Shown one piece after another: positions 21,293-31,880 of a stretch of DNA of 64,000 nucleotides (the first letter of the stretch is position 1; every line of letters begins with the position of its first letter). The notes beneath the pieces were generated by a model. The model ran no database searches. It worked only from the letters and a program-made list of their open reading frames with translations, and had not been told where the DNA came from. The position numbers and the translations under genes were made by a program. Source of the DNA: Aquamicrobium sp. LC103 (GTDB lineage Bacteria; Pseudomonadota; Alphaproteobacteria; Rhizobiales; Rhizobiaceae); contig NZ_LBCQ02000010.1 in assembly GCF_001014615.2 (NCBI RefSeq), positions 1-64,000 on the forward strand. The letters run 5' to 3'.

Positions 21293-21604
21293 TCAACAAT
21301 CGCCGCTGCGGGTGCCATCATCGCGGATGATGCAGATGGAATTCGGCGTCGGCTGCAGGACGCTGCGGCGCACGGTGTAGGAACTCCCACGCTGCCCGAT
21401 CGAGCCTGTCGACATCATGTCCACGCCCACCGGCGTTCCCGTCTGCGCCACGCGGCGTGCCTGGCTTTCCGCGAGCGGCGTGAGGATCAGGGCCAGCGCG
21501 ACCGCGGCGGAGCCGAACAACAGGGTCACCCGCAGCACGCTCATGCCGGCGCCGCCAAGACGCCAACCGCCGGTCTGCCTGTCCCAGTCGCTCCGAAACG
21601 ACAT
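21293..21604 (-). CDS. Hypothetical protein with one membrane segment
   Basis: 103 residues, no recognised family. After a 23-residue N-terminus comes a hydrophobic segment (VLRVTLLFGSAAVALALIL, about 23-41), then a polar, Ser/Thr/Gly-rich tail with two cysteines (CIIRDDGTRSGDC). A GAGGGC ribosome binding site precedes the ATG. It lies upstream of the Flp pilin gene on the same strand, 74 bases apart, and similar small genes neighbour Flp pilins in relatives; co-function is a guess. Confidence 0.65.
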   Translation of the reverse strand: MSFRSDWDRQTGGWRLGGAGMSVLRVTLLFGSAAVALALILTPLAESQARRVAQTGTPVGVDMMSTGSIGQRGSSYTVRRSVLQPTPNSICIIRDDGTRSGDC

Positions 21605-21693
21605 TGAAAAGCCCTCGCCCGAATCGGCTCCGCTTGCCGGAGCATTCGCCTAAAGCTTTCACGATTGGATAAATGTTCGATTAATGATCGCGT

Positions 21694-22110
21694 TCAGAGC
21701 AGGTCGATCAGGAACGGTATCAGCGGCTCGTCCGCCGGCGGCATCGGATAGTCGCGCATCTTGGCCGGCCGCACCCATTTGAGCGTCTGGCCTTCGAGAG
21801 GCTGCGGTATGCCCCAGAAACGGCGGCAGACATAGAGCGGCATCAGCAGATGGAACGTCTCGTAGGAATGACTGGCGAAGGTCAGCGGCGCCAGGCACGC
21901 CACCTTGGTCTCGATGCCGAGTTCCTCGTGCAGCTCGCGCACGACCGTCTCTTCGGGCGTCTCGCCCTCCTCGACCTTGCCGCCGGGAAACTCCCACAGC
22001 CCGGCCATGGACTTGCCCTCCGGGCGCTGCGAGAGAAGCACGCGCCCGTCGGCATCGACGAGCGCGCAGGCCGCGACGAGGAGAAGCTTGCGTCCCGGCG
22101 CCTCGTTCAC
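21694..22110 (-). CDS. mutT: 8-oxo-dGTP diphosphatase (MutT-like Nudix hydrolase)
   Basis: Sanitises oxidised guanine nucleotides by hydrolysing 8-oxo-dGTP. The product is 138 residues with a complete Nudix box (G-x5-E-x7-REL-x-EE-x-G as GGKVEEGE ... RELHEELG) near residue 40. The start is taken as the GTG at 22110, which overlaps the stop of the GNAT gene as GTGA; the long N-terminal extension of the ATG frame is Arg-rich and lies inside the upstream gene. Last gene of argJ-GNAT-mutT. Confidence 0.93.
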   Translation of the reverse strand: MNEAPGRKLLLVAACALVDADGRVLLSQRPEGKSMAGLWEFPGGKVEEGETPEETVVRELHEELGIETKVACLAPLTFASHSYETFHLLMPLYVCRRFWGIPQPLEGQTLKWVRPAKMRDYPMPPADEPLIPFLIDLL

Positions 22111-22898
22111 GGCGTCGCTCCTTCGGGAGGCTGACGATAATGGTAGCGGTAGAGTTCCTCGAAACCCATCGACTTGTAGAGCCCGATCGCGACCTCGTTG
22201 TCGGCCTCCACCTGCAGCCATGCGGTGGCGGCGCCGCGCCCATGCGCCCATTTCATCGCCGAAAGCAGCGTGCGCCTGCCGTACCCCTTCCCGCGCTCCG
22301 ACTGGTCGGTCGCCACTTCGAACAGACCCGCCAGGTCGCCGTCATGAACGCAAATGGTGGTGGAGACGGGGCGGCCGTCCTGCTCCAGCACGAACAGGCC
22401 GGCCTCGGGCTGGATCGAGCTGATCACCTCCGACAGGCCCGGCCGCAGGCTCGGATCCAGGCTGCGGATGCTGATTGCCGCGCTGATGAAACGTCCCATG
22501 TCCTGAAGCGGAATCTGGTGCATCGCGCCGCCGAGGGTCGCTTCGTCGAGCGCCGTCCGCATGACGAGCGATTCGGAAAATCTGCTCCATCCGTGCTCGT
22601 CGAGATAGTCGGCTATCGCGGTGCCGGCGAGCGGCGAGATGCGAAAGGTCAGCGGCCTGCCATAGGCCGCGAACCGCCGCCCGGCGCGGGCGATGCGCTC
22701 CTTGAGGTTTGCGCTGTCGCTGGGATCGAGCGGATTTACCGAATTGAGGCGCTTGGCGGGATGGCTGGCGGTCAGGCGGACGGACCAGGCCCCGTCATAA
22801 TGCACGGAGGCGGCCGGCCAGGCACGAAAGCCGGCGGCTTCGAAACGCCGGACGCTTGCAAGGTCGCGCGCCGGGCCGTCGCCTTCGATTGTCGTCAC
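22107..22898 (-). CDS. GNAT family N-acetyltransferase
   Basis: 263 residues; C-terminal GNAT fold with the acetyl-CoA-binding ATDQSERGKGYGRRTL (about 205-220) and the LQVEADNEVAIGLYKSMGFEEL tail. The N-terminal half is poorly conserved. It lies four bases after argJ and overlaps mutT by four, an arrangement conserved in Rhizobiales. The substrate is unknown. Confidence 0.88.
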   Translation of the reverse strand: MTTIEGDGPARDLASVRRFEAAGFRAWPAASVHYDGAWSVRLTASHPAKRLNSVNPLDPSDSANLKERIARAGRRFAAYGRPLTFRISPLAGTAIADYLDEHGWSRFSESLVMRTALDEATLGGAMHQIPLQDMGRFISAAISIRSLDPSLRPGLSEVISSIQPEAGLFVLEQDGRPVSTTICVHDGDLAGLFEVATDQSERGKGYGRRTLLSAMKWAHGRGAATAWLQVEADNEVAIGLYKSMGFEELYRYHYRQPPEGATP

Positions 22899-22902
22899 GC
22901 GC

Positions 22903-24144
22903 TCAGCTCCGGTAATCGCCGTTTATCGCGACATACTCTTTGGTCAGATCGCAAGTCCAGACCGTCGCCTTGCCTCGCCCGAGGCCGAGATCGACCGTGA
23001 TGCGGATATCGTCCCGCTTCATATAGGCCGACGTGTCGGCTTCCGAATAGCCGGGATCGCGTTCGCCCTCGCGCGCGACCCGTATGTCGCCGAACCAGAT
23101 CGACAGGAGGTCGCGGTCGGCGGGCTCGCCGGCTTTGCCCACGGCCATCACCACACGCCCCCAATTGGCGTCCTCGCCCGCGACGGCCGTCTTCACCAGC
23201 GGCGAATTCGCGATCGACAGCGCCACGCGTTTGGCCGAACGCGAGGATTTCGCGCCGGTGACCGTCACCTCGACCTGCTTGCGCGCACCCTCGCCGTCGC
23301 GCACCACCTGGAGCGCGAGCGACTTCAGCATGCGGTTGAGCGCACGGCGGAAGCCAGCCAGGCGCGGATCCTTCGGATCGGTGATGCGCGGGGCGCCGGC
23401 TTTCTCCGCGGCACCCGTGGCGAACAGCATCAGCGTGTCGCTGGTCGAGGTGTCGCTGTCCACCGTCACCGAATTGAAGGTCTTGCCGACGCCCCTGGAA
23501 AGCAGATCCTGCAGCGCCGCCGCCTCGATCGGCGCGTCGGTCGCCACGAAGGACAGCATGGTGGCCATGTCCGGCGCGATCATGCCGGCGCCCTTGGCGA
23601 TACCGTTGATCGTGACCTCGGCGTCGCCGAGCCGTACCTTGGCGGTGAGGTATTTCGGATAGGTGTCGGTCGTCATGATGGCCTTGCCCGCTTCCGGCCA
23701 GCGGCCCGGCACTGCCTCAGTCGTCATGCCGGCCAGCAGATGCGAGAAGCGGCCGGCGTCGAGCGGCTCGCCGATCACGCCGGTGGAGGCGAGGAACACT
23801 TCGCCAGCCTGGCATCCGACCGCCTTCGCGGCGGCTTCCCCCGTCATCGCCGTCGTCTCGCGGCCGCGCTTGCCGGTGAAGGCATTGGCGTTGCCGGAAT
23901 TGACGACGAGCACGCGCGCCTTGCCACCGGCAAGATTCTTGCGGCAGAAATCGACCGGCGCGGAAGGACATTTGGAACGGGTGAAGACACCGGCCGCGGT
24001 GGTGCCCTCGTCGAACACCATGACCAGGAGATCCGTTCGCCCCTTGTACTTTATTCCTGCTTCCGCGGTCGCGATGCGCACGCCGGCGATCGGCGGCATC
24101 TTCGGAAAGGACTTGGGAGCGAGCGGCGAAACGGCGTCGGACAT
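22903..24144 (-). CDS. argJ: Bifunctional glutamate N-acetyltransferase/amino-acid acetyltransferase
   Basis: Transfers the acetyl group from N-acetylornithine to glutamate, recycling acetyl in arginine synthesis; many members also use acetyl-CoA. The 413-residue product has the self-cleavage site in [16 protein letters not shown] (Thr in the alpha/beta junction is replaced in this stretch by the family ATML context) and the GVFTRS and [11 protein letters not shown] motifs. The ATG at 24144 is chosen from family length; the open frame runs 70 codons further upstream. It heads the argJ-GNAT-mutT operon. Another arginine gene, argH, is at 58.4 kb. Confidence 0.95.
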   Translation of the reverse strand: MSDAVSPLAPKSFPKMPPIAGVRIATAEAGIKYKGRTDLLVMVFDEGTTAAGVFTRSKCPSAPVDFCRKNLAGGKARVLVVNSGNANAFTGKRGRETTAMTGEAAAKAVGCQAGEVFLASTGVIGEPLDAGRFSHLLAGMTTEAVPGRWPEAGKAIMTTDTYPKYLTAKVRLGDAEVTINGIAKGAGMIAPDMATMLSFVATDAPIEAAALQDLLSRGVGKTFNSVTVDSDTSTSDTLMLFATGAAEKAGAPRITDPKDPRLAGFRRALNRMLKSLALQVVRDGEGARKQVEVTVTGAKSSRSAKRVALSIANSPLVKTAVAGEDANWGRVVMAVGKAGEPADRDLLSIWFGDIRVAREGERDPGYSEADTSAYMKRDDIRITVDLGLGRGKATVWTCDLTKEYVAINGDYRS

Positions 24145-24236
24145 GTCAACTCGAAGGGCAAGATGAGAATGGCATCGTTTGCCCCATATGTTTCGGCGGC
24201 GCAAGGCGTTTTGCAGCGCCGCCGCCCTGCCATCGC

Positions 24237-24485
24237 CTATCCTTCGGGGTTGATGAAGGCTCGAAAGTACTTCTGGACGCCGGGGATCAGCCCCCAGACC
24301 ATGATCGACACCATGACGGGAACGATGACCAGCGTCCTCTGCCAGAGCATCCATCCGTCGGTCAGCGGAAAGATCAGGTAGAGCAGGCCGGTGATGAGCG
24401 GATAGACGCCGAGCGCGACCAGAAAGGCAAATCGCGGGCGAGAGAAAGTGGCGGACCGCGCTGGCACGGACGACGAAACGGACAT
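24237..24485 (-). CDS. Small membrane protein divergent from a TetR regulator
   Basis: 82 residues with two hydrophobic segments (about 22-40 and 50-66) and a short polar C-terminus; no family recognised. The ATG at 24485 follows a perfect AGGAGG. On the minus strand a near-consensus promoter (TTGACA at 24550-24545, TATATA at 24526-24521, 18-base spacer) precedes it, and two palindromes overlap the promoter and the start of the message. It is therefore the probable main target of the divergent TetR gene. A function in efflux or membrane stress is only a guess. Confidence 0.75.
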   Translation of the reverse strand: MSVSSSVPARSATFSRPRFAFLVALGVYPLITGLLYLIFPLTDGWMLWQRTLVIVPVMVSIMVWGLIPGVQKYFRAFINPEG

Positions 24486-24499
24486 CGAATGTCCTCCTG

Positions 24500-24522
24500 T
24501 ATCGAAACGGAACGTTTCGATA
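24500..24522. promoter_or_regulatory. TetR operator site 1
   Basis: Perfect inverted repeat with 10-bp arms (TATCGAAACG and CGTTTCGATA) around GAA, in the divergent region between the TetR gene and the small membrane protein gene. It overlaps the -10 element and probable start point of the membrane protein gene. Confidence 0.75.
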
Positions 24523-24550
24523 TATAAAACGGGCCGTTTCGTTTTGTCAA
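24521..24550 (-). promoter_or_regulatory. Sigma-70 promoter of the small membrane protein gene
   Basis: TTGACA at 24550-24545 and TATATA at 24526-24521 with an 18-base spacer on the minus strand (17 if the -10 is read as TTATAT). The spacer holds operator site 2. Confidence 0.65.
24527..24539. promoter_or_regulatory. TetR operator site 2
   Basis: AAACGG and CCGTTT around one G. It shares the AAACG/CGTTT half-site core with site 1, and the two centres are 22 bases apart, about two helical turns, which would place two dimers on one DNA face. Confidence 0.6.
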
Positions 24551-24582
24551 CGGGGTTGCTATGTTGTGGAAGGAGGATCCGC

Positions 24583-25188
24583 ATGACGACCGAAGAGGAA
24601 ACCCGCCGCTCGATCGGCGCCAAGAGAAATCCCAAGAGCGCGGAGGCCATCCGCGAGGCCGCCGAAGGCCTGCTCCTGGAGGAAGGCTATCGCGGCTTTT
24701 CGATAGAGGCGGTCGCGCGCCGGGCACGGGCAGGCAAGCCGACGATCTACCGATGGTGGCCGAGCAAGGCCGCCTTGCTGCTGGACGTCTACCACCGGCA
24801 GAAACGCGATGTCGAAAGCCCCGACACCGGCTCGCTCGAGGAGGATCTGCTGCGCTTCCTCAGAAGCCTTTTCCGCAACTGGCGCGAGACGCCGGCCGGC
24901 AACGTCTTCCGCTCCTTCATAGCGGAAGCCCAGACCGACGATACCGCCGCCGCCGCGCTCGCCGACTATGCCAGGGAGCGACGCATTCACACCGCGCGCA
25001 TGATCTCGCGGGCGAGGGAAAGGGGCGAGGTCGGGGCGGAGGTCGATCCCGAGGTGGTGGCCGACCTCGTCGCCTCCTACGCCTGGTCGCACCTTCTGAC
25101 CGGGCGGCTGGATGAGGGCGACGATGCACTTCGCGCCGCGATCGGGATCATCGTCAATGGCGCCGCCCGCCGGCCCGTTCCCGAGTGA
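24583..25188 (+). CDS. TetR/AcrR family transcriptional regulator
   Basis: Ligand-responsive repressor of 201 residues. The N-terminal helix-turn-helix lies at about residues 20-65 (IREAAEGLLLEEGYRGFSIEAVA ... GKPTIYRWWPSKAALL); the C-terminal part resembles the TetR_C_11 type. The ATG at 24583 is preceded by AAGGAGG. It is divergent from the small membrane protein gene and two palindromes lie between the starts, so autoregulation is likely. The ligand is unknown. Confidence 0.92.
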   Translation: MTTEEETRRSIGAKRNPKSAEAIREAAEGLLLEEGYRGFSIEAVARRARAGKPTIYRWWPSKAALLLDVYHRQKRDVESPDTGSLEEDLLRFLRSLFRNWRETPAGNVFRSFIAEAQTDDTAAAALADYARERRIHTARMISRARERGEVGAEVDPEVVADLVASYAWSHLLTGRLDEGDDALRAAIGIIVNGAARRPVPE

Positions 25189-25216
25189 GACCAAGCCGGC
25201 CGGCAATATGCGATGA

Positions 25217-26110
25217 CTATTCGGCCTGCGGCTCTTCGCCTTCCGCCGCACCCTCGGCATTGTCGATCTGCTCGACGGCGGTCTTCAGAGCGGGATCGGT
25301 GATCTCCACCTCCGCGCCGTCGCGCATGGTCTTGACCGTCTCGAAATATTTCTCGCGCAGGAGCAGCGAACGCAATTGCGGGCTCACCTGCTCGAAGGAC
25401 GGCGGCGTCTTGGGACGCTTGTCCTCGACCTTGATGACGTGCCAGCCGAACTGGGTCTGGACCGGCTCCTTGGAATGGGCGCCGACCTCGAGCGCGAAGG
25501 CCGCCTTCTCGAAATCCGGAACCATCTGGCCCGAGCCGAAATAGCCCAGATCGCCGCCCTGGGCGGCCGCGCCGTCGGTCGACTTCTCTTTGGCGATCGC
25601 TTCGAAGTCGCCGCCCTCGTCGAGCTGCTTGATCACGGCGTCGGCTTCCTCCTTGGTTTTCACCAGGATATGGCGCGCGTGGATTTCGTTCTCGGGCTCG
25701 ACCGCCGCGATCTCCTGATCGTAGCGGGCGCGCACGGCCTCGTCCGTCACCTGCGAGGCGATGTCCTTTTCGATAAAGGCGCTGTGCAGGGCGCGCTGGC
25801 GCAGGAGTTCCATGCGCTGCTTGAACTCGGTCTCGTCGGCGAGGCCCTTCTTCTCGGCCTCCTCCGAAAGAAGCCTGATCTCGATCAGCGCCGAAAGCGC
25901 GGCGGCGCGGCGCTGTTCTTCCGGCAACTGCGCGAACTGCTGGCCGAGATCGGCCATGGCCAGTTGGAGCTCGGCTTCGGTCACCGGCTTGCCGTTTACG
26001 TTGGCGAGAACCTTGTCTTCCTGCGCGAAGGCGTGGACACTTCCAAGGGCGATCATTGCAACGGCCGCGCCAATACGGACGATCGGCAGGCGGCGGGACG
26101 AATGGGGCAT
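25217..26110 (-). CDS. Peptidylprolyl isomerase (parvulin/PpiC type)
   Basis: Periplasmic folding catalyst of 297 residues. A signal peptide (about 1-27, ending VHAFAQ) is followed by a SurA-like N-terminal helical region and a parvulin domain at about residues 140-235 (EIHARHILVKTKEEADAVIKQL ... GGDLGYFGSGQMVP ... PVQTQFGWHVIKV). The ATG at 26110 has GGAGA upstream; the longer frame begins inside the secA promoter region. It is divergent from secA, in keeping with a job in secreted protein folding. Confidence 0.92.
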   Translation of the reverse strand: MPHSSRRLPIVRIGAAVAMIALGSVHAFAQEDKVLANVNGKPVTEAELQLAMADLGQQFAQLPEEQRRAAALSALIEIRLLSEEAEKKGLADETEFKQRMELLRQRALHSAFIEKDIASQVTDEAVRARYDQEIAAVEPENEIHARHILVKTKEEADAVIKQLDEGGDFEAIAKEKSTDGAAAQGGDLGYFGSGQMVPDFEKAAFALEVGAHSKEPVQTQFGWHVIKVEDKRPKTPPSFEQVSPQLRSLLLREKYFETVKTMRDGAEVEITDPALKTAVEQIDNAEGAAEGEEPQAE

Positions 26111-26341
26111 CGATAATTGTCTCCGGTGAGGGGTCTGGGCTCCTTCAAACCAGCTTAAATGTGGCGAAATTCCGCGCACGCGGTCCGAAGCCTGCAACGT
26201 TGACATCGTTGGTGCCCCCTCTTATCTGTCCTTCGACTTGGCGTCCAGAATACATTTCCGGGCGCTCTTCTTGCTACCGGACCGCTTGAATCCCGTGTGG
26301 GCCGGCGGCATTGCCGGTGATCCATTCTGAAAGGACCCTCG

Positions 26342-29071
<2,730 letters not shown>

Positions 29072-29079
29072 GGTAAGGA

Positions 29080-29110
29080 CGGGCGGGTAGCTGCGAGCGC
29101 CCGCCTTTCT
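29080..29110 (+). terminator. Terminator after secA
   Basis: GGCGGG and CCCGCC arms lie within a longer hairpin just past the secA stop codon, followed by TTTCTTCT. The minus-strand MFS gene ends ten bases further on, so the convergent pair may share it. Confidence 0.6.
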
Positions 29111-29120
29111 TCTCCCCGCG

Positions 29121-30359
29121 TCAGGATGACGATGCGCCGCCGGCGCTCTTTCCCTCCCTTAGAAGAGGTGGCACCACGGCGAGGCTGGCGACGCCGGCGA
29201 GCGCCACGAGCATGATCGTCGCCAGCGCCGCAAAAGCTCCCGCCCGCTCGAAGAAGACGGCCGTGATCATCGGCGCGCCCGCCGACACGAAGAGCCGCGC
29301 CGCGTTGAATTTCCCCATCAGCGCTCCGTAACCTTCCGCTCCGAAGACGTGGAGCGGCAGCACGCCGCGCACGATATATGAAAGCCCCTGTCCCAGCCCG
29401 AACACGACGGCGAAGCCGAGCGCCGCGGGCAGATAGCCGGCGCCCGCCATCAGCATCGCCAGCCCGACAGGCAAGGCGGCTGTCGAAGCGATCGCGACGC
29501 TGGTAATGCTCAGGCGCTCCCCGGCGGTGAACTCGACGATGCGGCCCAGCACCTGCGACGGTCCGATGAGCGCGCCCACGAGCGCCGCCGAGGCGCCGAG
29601 GCCGAGCGCGCCGAGAAGGCCTATGAGATGCAGGTGCACCGCCGAAATCACATAGGCGTTGGCCGAGAACGCGGCGAGGAGCAGGAGGAAGACCTTGCGC
29701 TCCAGACGTTCGTCCGAAAGTGCCGCGGCCTTGCGCTCGCCGGCAACCGAACCATTTCCCCGCGCAACCGCGATCCTCCTCCCGCCCGCCTGAAGCCAAA
29801 GATGGAGCGGCGCGCAGACGAGGATGTTCAACCCCGCATAGCAGAGATAGATTTCCCGCCACGTCAGGAAGTCCGACAGCCATGTCGTCAAAGGCCAGAA
29901 GATCGTGGAGGCGAAGCCTGCGATCAGCGTGATGCCGGTGATGACGCGCCGCGCATTGCCCGGCGCCAGCCGCGCGGCGACCACGAACGCCGCCTCGTAG
30001 AGAACCAGCACCGAAACCATCTGCGAAAGCACGACAAAGATGGCGAAGGCGAACTTCCCCGGCGCCAGCGCCCAGATCGCAAGCAGCGCCCCGGAGACGA
30101 GCGACCCCAGCGCCATCACGCGGGCCGCGTTGAACCTGTCCATCGCCCGGCCGGCGAAGGGTGCGGCCACGCCGCTGGCAAGCAGCGCCAAAGAGAAAAA
30201 TCCGTAGATCGCGGTCAGCGAATAGCCGGTATCGTCCGCCATCTGCCGGGTGAGCACGCCGTAGGCGTAGTAGAGCGAGCCGTAGCCGATGGTTTGAGTG
30301 ACGCCGAGCACCACGCCGACGGAAAGCTGGCTCTTGGTTCGCACTGGCATCCCTGTCAT
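29121..30359 (-). CDS. MFS transporter
   Basis: Twelve-helix secondary transporter of 412 residues with hydrophobic segments spaced as in the major facilitator superfamily and the loop motif GVAAPFAGRAMDRFNAARVM between helices 2 and 3. The early GVTQTIGYGSLYYAYGVLTR resembles the group of uncharacterised MFS carriers related to monocarboxylate and oxalate transporters. Convergent with secA, divergent from the flippase gene. Substrate unknown. Confidence 0.88.
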   Translation of the reverse strand: MTGMPVRTKSQLSVGVVLGVTQTIGYGSLYYAYGVLTRQMADDTGYSLTAIYGFFSLALLASGVAAPFAGRAMDRFNAARVMALGSLVSGALLAIWALAPGKFAFAIFVVLSQMVSVLVLYEAAFVVAARLAPGNARRVITGITLIAGFASTIFWPLTTWLSDFLTWREIYLCYAGLNILVCAPLHLWLQAGGRRIAVARGNGSVAGERKAAALSDERLERKVFLLLLAAFSANAYVISAVHLHLIGLLGALGLGASAALVGALIGPSQVLGRIVEFTAGERLSITSVAIASTAALPVGLAMLMAGAGYLPAALGFAVVFGLGQGLSYIVRGVLPLHVFGAEGYGALMGKFNAARLFVSAGAPMITAVFFERAGAFAALATIMLVALAGVASLAVVPPLLREGKSAGGASSS

Positions 30360-30467
30360 CCGCCCCGCCGTGGTGCTCGGGCCGCCCTTCGCCGGACCGC
30401 CACACCGTTTCTTAAGCTGTAACCGCTATGGCTTCTTGGCCCAGAAACGGGAAACGGAGTGTATTTC

Positions 30468-31880
30468 GTGCGCTTTTCCGCCGCCGCGACGGCCGACCGG
30501 CTCTTGCCCGAGCAGATTGCCGCGCGCACGCGTCCGCTTTTCGACCGTTTGGATGCGATTCTGCTGCAGGGCGGCGACCGGGGAGAAGCGACCCGCACCT
30601 CGCTCGTCGCCTTCGCGATCCGCATCGTCAGTGCCGTCATCGCCTTCGTCAGCCAGGTTCTCCTGGCGCGCTGGATGGGAGGCTTCGAGTACGGCATCTT
30701 CGTCCTCGTCTGGACGACGATGCTCATCGTCGGCAATCTGTCCTGCCTCGGCTTCCACACCTCGATCGTGCGCTACATTCCCGAGTACCGGGCCAAGGGC
30801 CAGCTTGCCGAGTTACGCGGCATCATGGCCGCGAGCAAGGGCTTCGTGCTCGTCACATCCACCCTCTTCGCCCTCCTCGGCATCGCGGGCGTATGGGCGT
30901 TTTCCGAAGCGATCGAGAGCTACTACGTCGTCCCGTTCTACCTCGGCATCGTCTGCCTGCCGATGATGGCCGTTTCCGACGTGCTCGAGGGCACCGCGCG
31001 CGCCAATTCCTGGGCGATCACCGCGCTTTCGCCCATCTACCTGATGCGGCCGATCCTCATCCTGGCCTTCATGGTCGCCGCTCTGGCGGCGGGCTACGCG
31101 CCGAGCGCAGAAACGGCGATCGTCGCGGCGATCCTCGCCACCCTGGCGACCACCGTTTTCCAGGCGCTGACAATCATGCCGCGCACCGCGCGCGAGGTTG
31201 CCGACACACCGTTGCGCCTGCACGGCCGGGAGTGGATCGTGGTCTCCCTGCCGATCTTCCTGGTCGAAGGCTTCTTCTTCATGCTCACCAACGCCGACGT
31301 GCTGATGGTGGGCTATTTCCTGCCGCCGACCGACGTCGCGATCTACTTCGCCACGGTCAAGACGCTGGCGCTCGTCCATTTCGTCTATTTCGCCGTCAAG
31401 GCGGGCGTCGCCCAGCGCTATGCGCATTACGCGCACGGCTCCGACCGCGGCAAGCTCGGGGCCTTCGCCAGGGAGACGGCGGCATGGACCTTCTGGCCGT
31501 CACTTGCCATGGGCGCGATCGTGCTCCTTCTCGGTAAGCCGATACTGATGCTGTTCGGGCCCGGCTTCGACGCGGCCTATCCGGTCCTCTTCGTGCTGGT
31601 GGCGGGCGTCGTCGCGCGCGCTTCGGTGGGGCCGGCCGAAAGCCTGCTCACCATGAGCGGCAACCAGAACATCTGCGCGGCGATCTACGGCGTCACGCTG
31701 GCGATCAACGTCGTGCTCAACCTTCTGCTGATCCCGCCGCTGGGCCTTTGGGGCGCCGCGATTTCGACCGCCTTCGCGATAGCATGCGAGGCGGCCATGC
31801 TTTCGTTCGTCGTCTGGCGCCGCCTCGGCATCGTCATGCTGGTCTTCATCCCGATCTCCCAGGCAGCGAGGGTCAGCTGA
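30468..31880 (+). CDS. Oligosaccharide flippase family protein (Wzx-like, MATE/MVF fold)
   Basis: Multispanning membrane protein of about 470 residues, 12-14 helices, of the polysaccharide biosynthesis family that flips lipid-linked sugars across the inner membrane. Early features are TRTSLVAFAIRIVSAVIAFVSQ and ARWMGGFEYGIFVLVW. No ATG is available; a GTG at 30468 with GGAG eight bases upstream is chosen, and another GTG at 30459 is open but too close to it. The stop overlaps the next start (TGATG), so it is translationally coupled to the acetyltransferase. No glycosyltransferases are nearby, which is unusual for a Wzx. Confidence 0.85.
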   Translation: MRFSAAATADRLLPEQIAARTRPLFDRLDAILLQGGDRGEATRTSLVAFAIRIVSAVIAFVSQVLLARWMGGFEYGIFVLVWTTMLIVGNLSCLGFHTSIVRYIPEYRAKGQLAELRGIMAASKGFVLVTSTLFALLGIAGVWAFSEAIESYYVVPFYLGIVCLPMMAVSDVLEGTARANSWAITALSPIYLMRPILILAFMVAALAAGYAPSAETAIVAAILATLATTVFQALTIMPRTAREVADTPLRLHGREWIVVSLPIFLVEGFFFMLTNADVLMVGYFLPPTDVAIYFATVKTLALVHFVYFAVKAGVAQRYAHYAHGSDRGKLGAFARETAAWTFWPSLAMGAIVLLLGKPILMLFGPGFDAAYPVLFVLVAGVVARASVGPAESLLTMSGNQNICAAIYGVTLAINVVLNLLLIPPLGLWGAAISTAFAIACEAAMLSFVVWRRLGIVMLVFIPISQAARVS

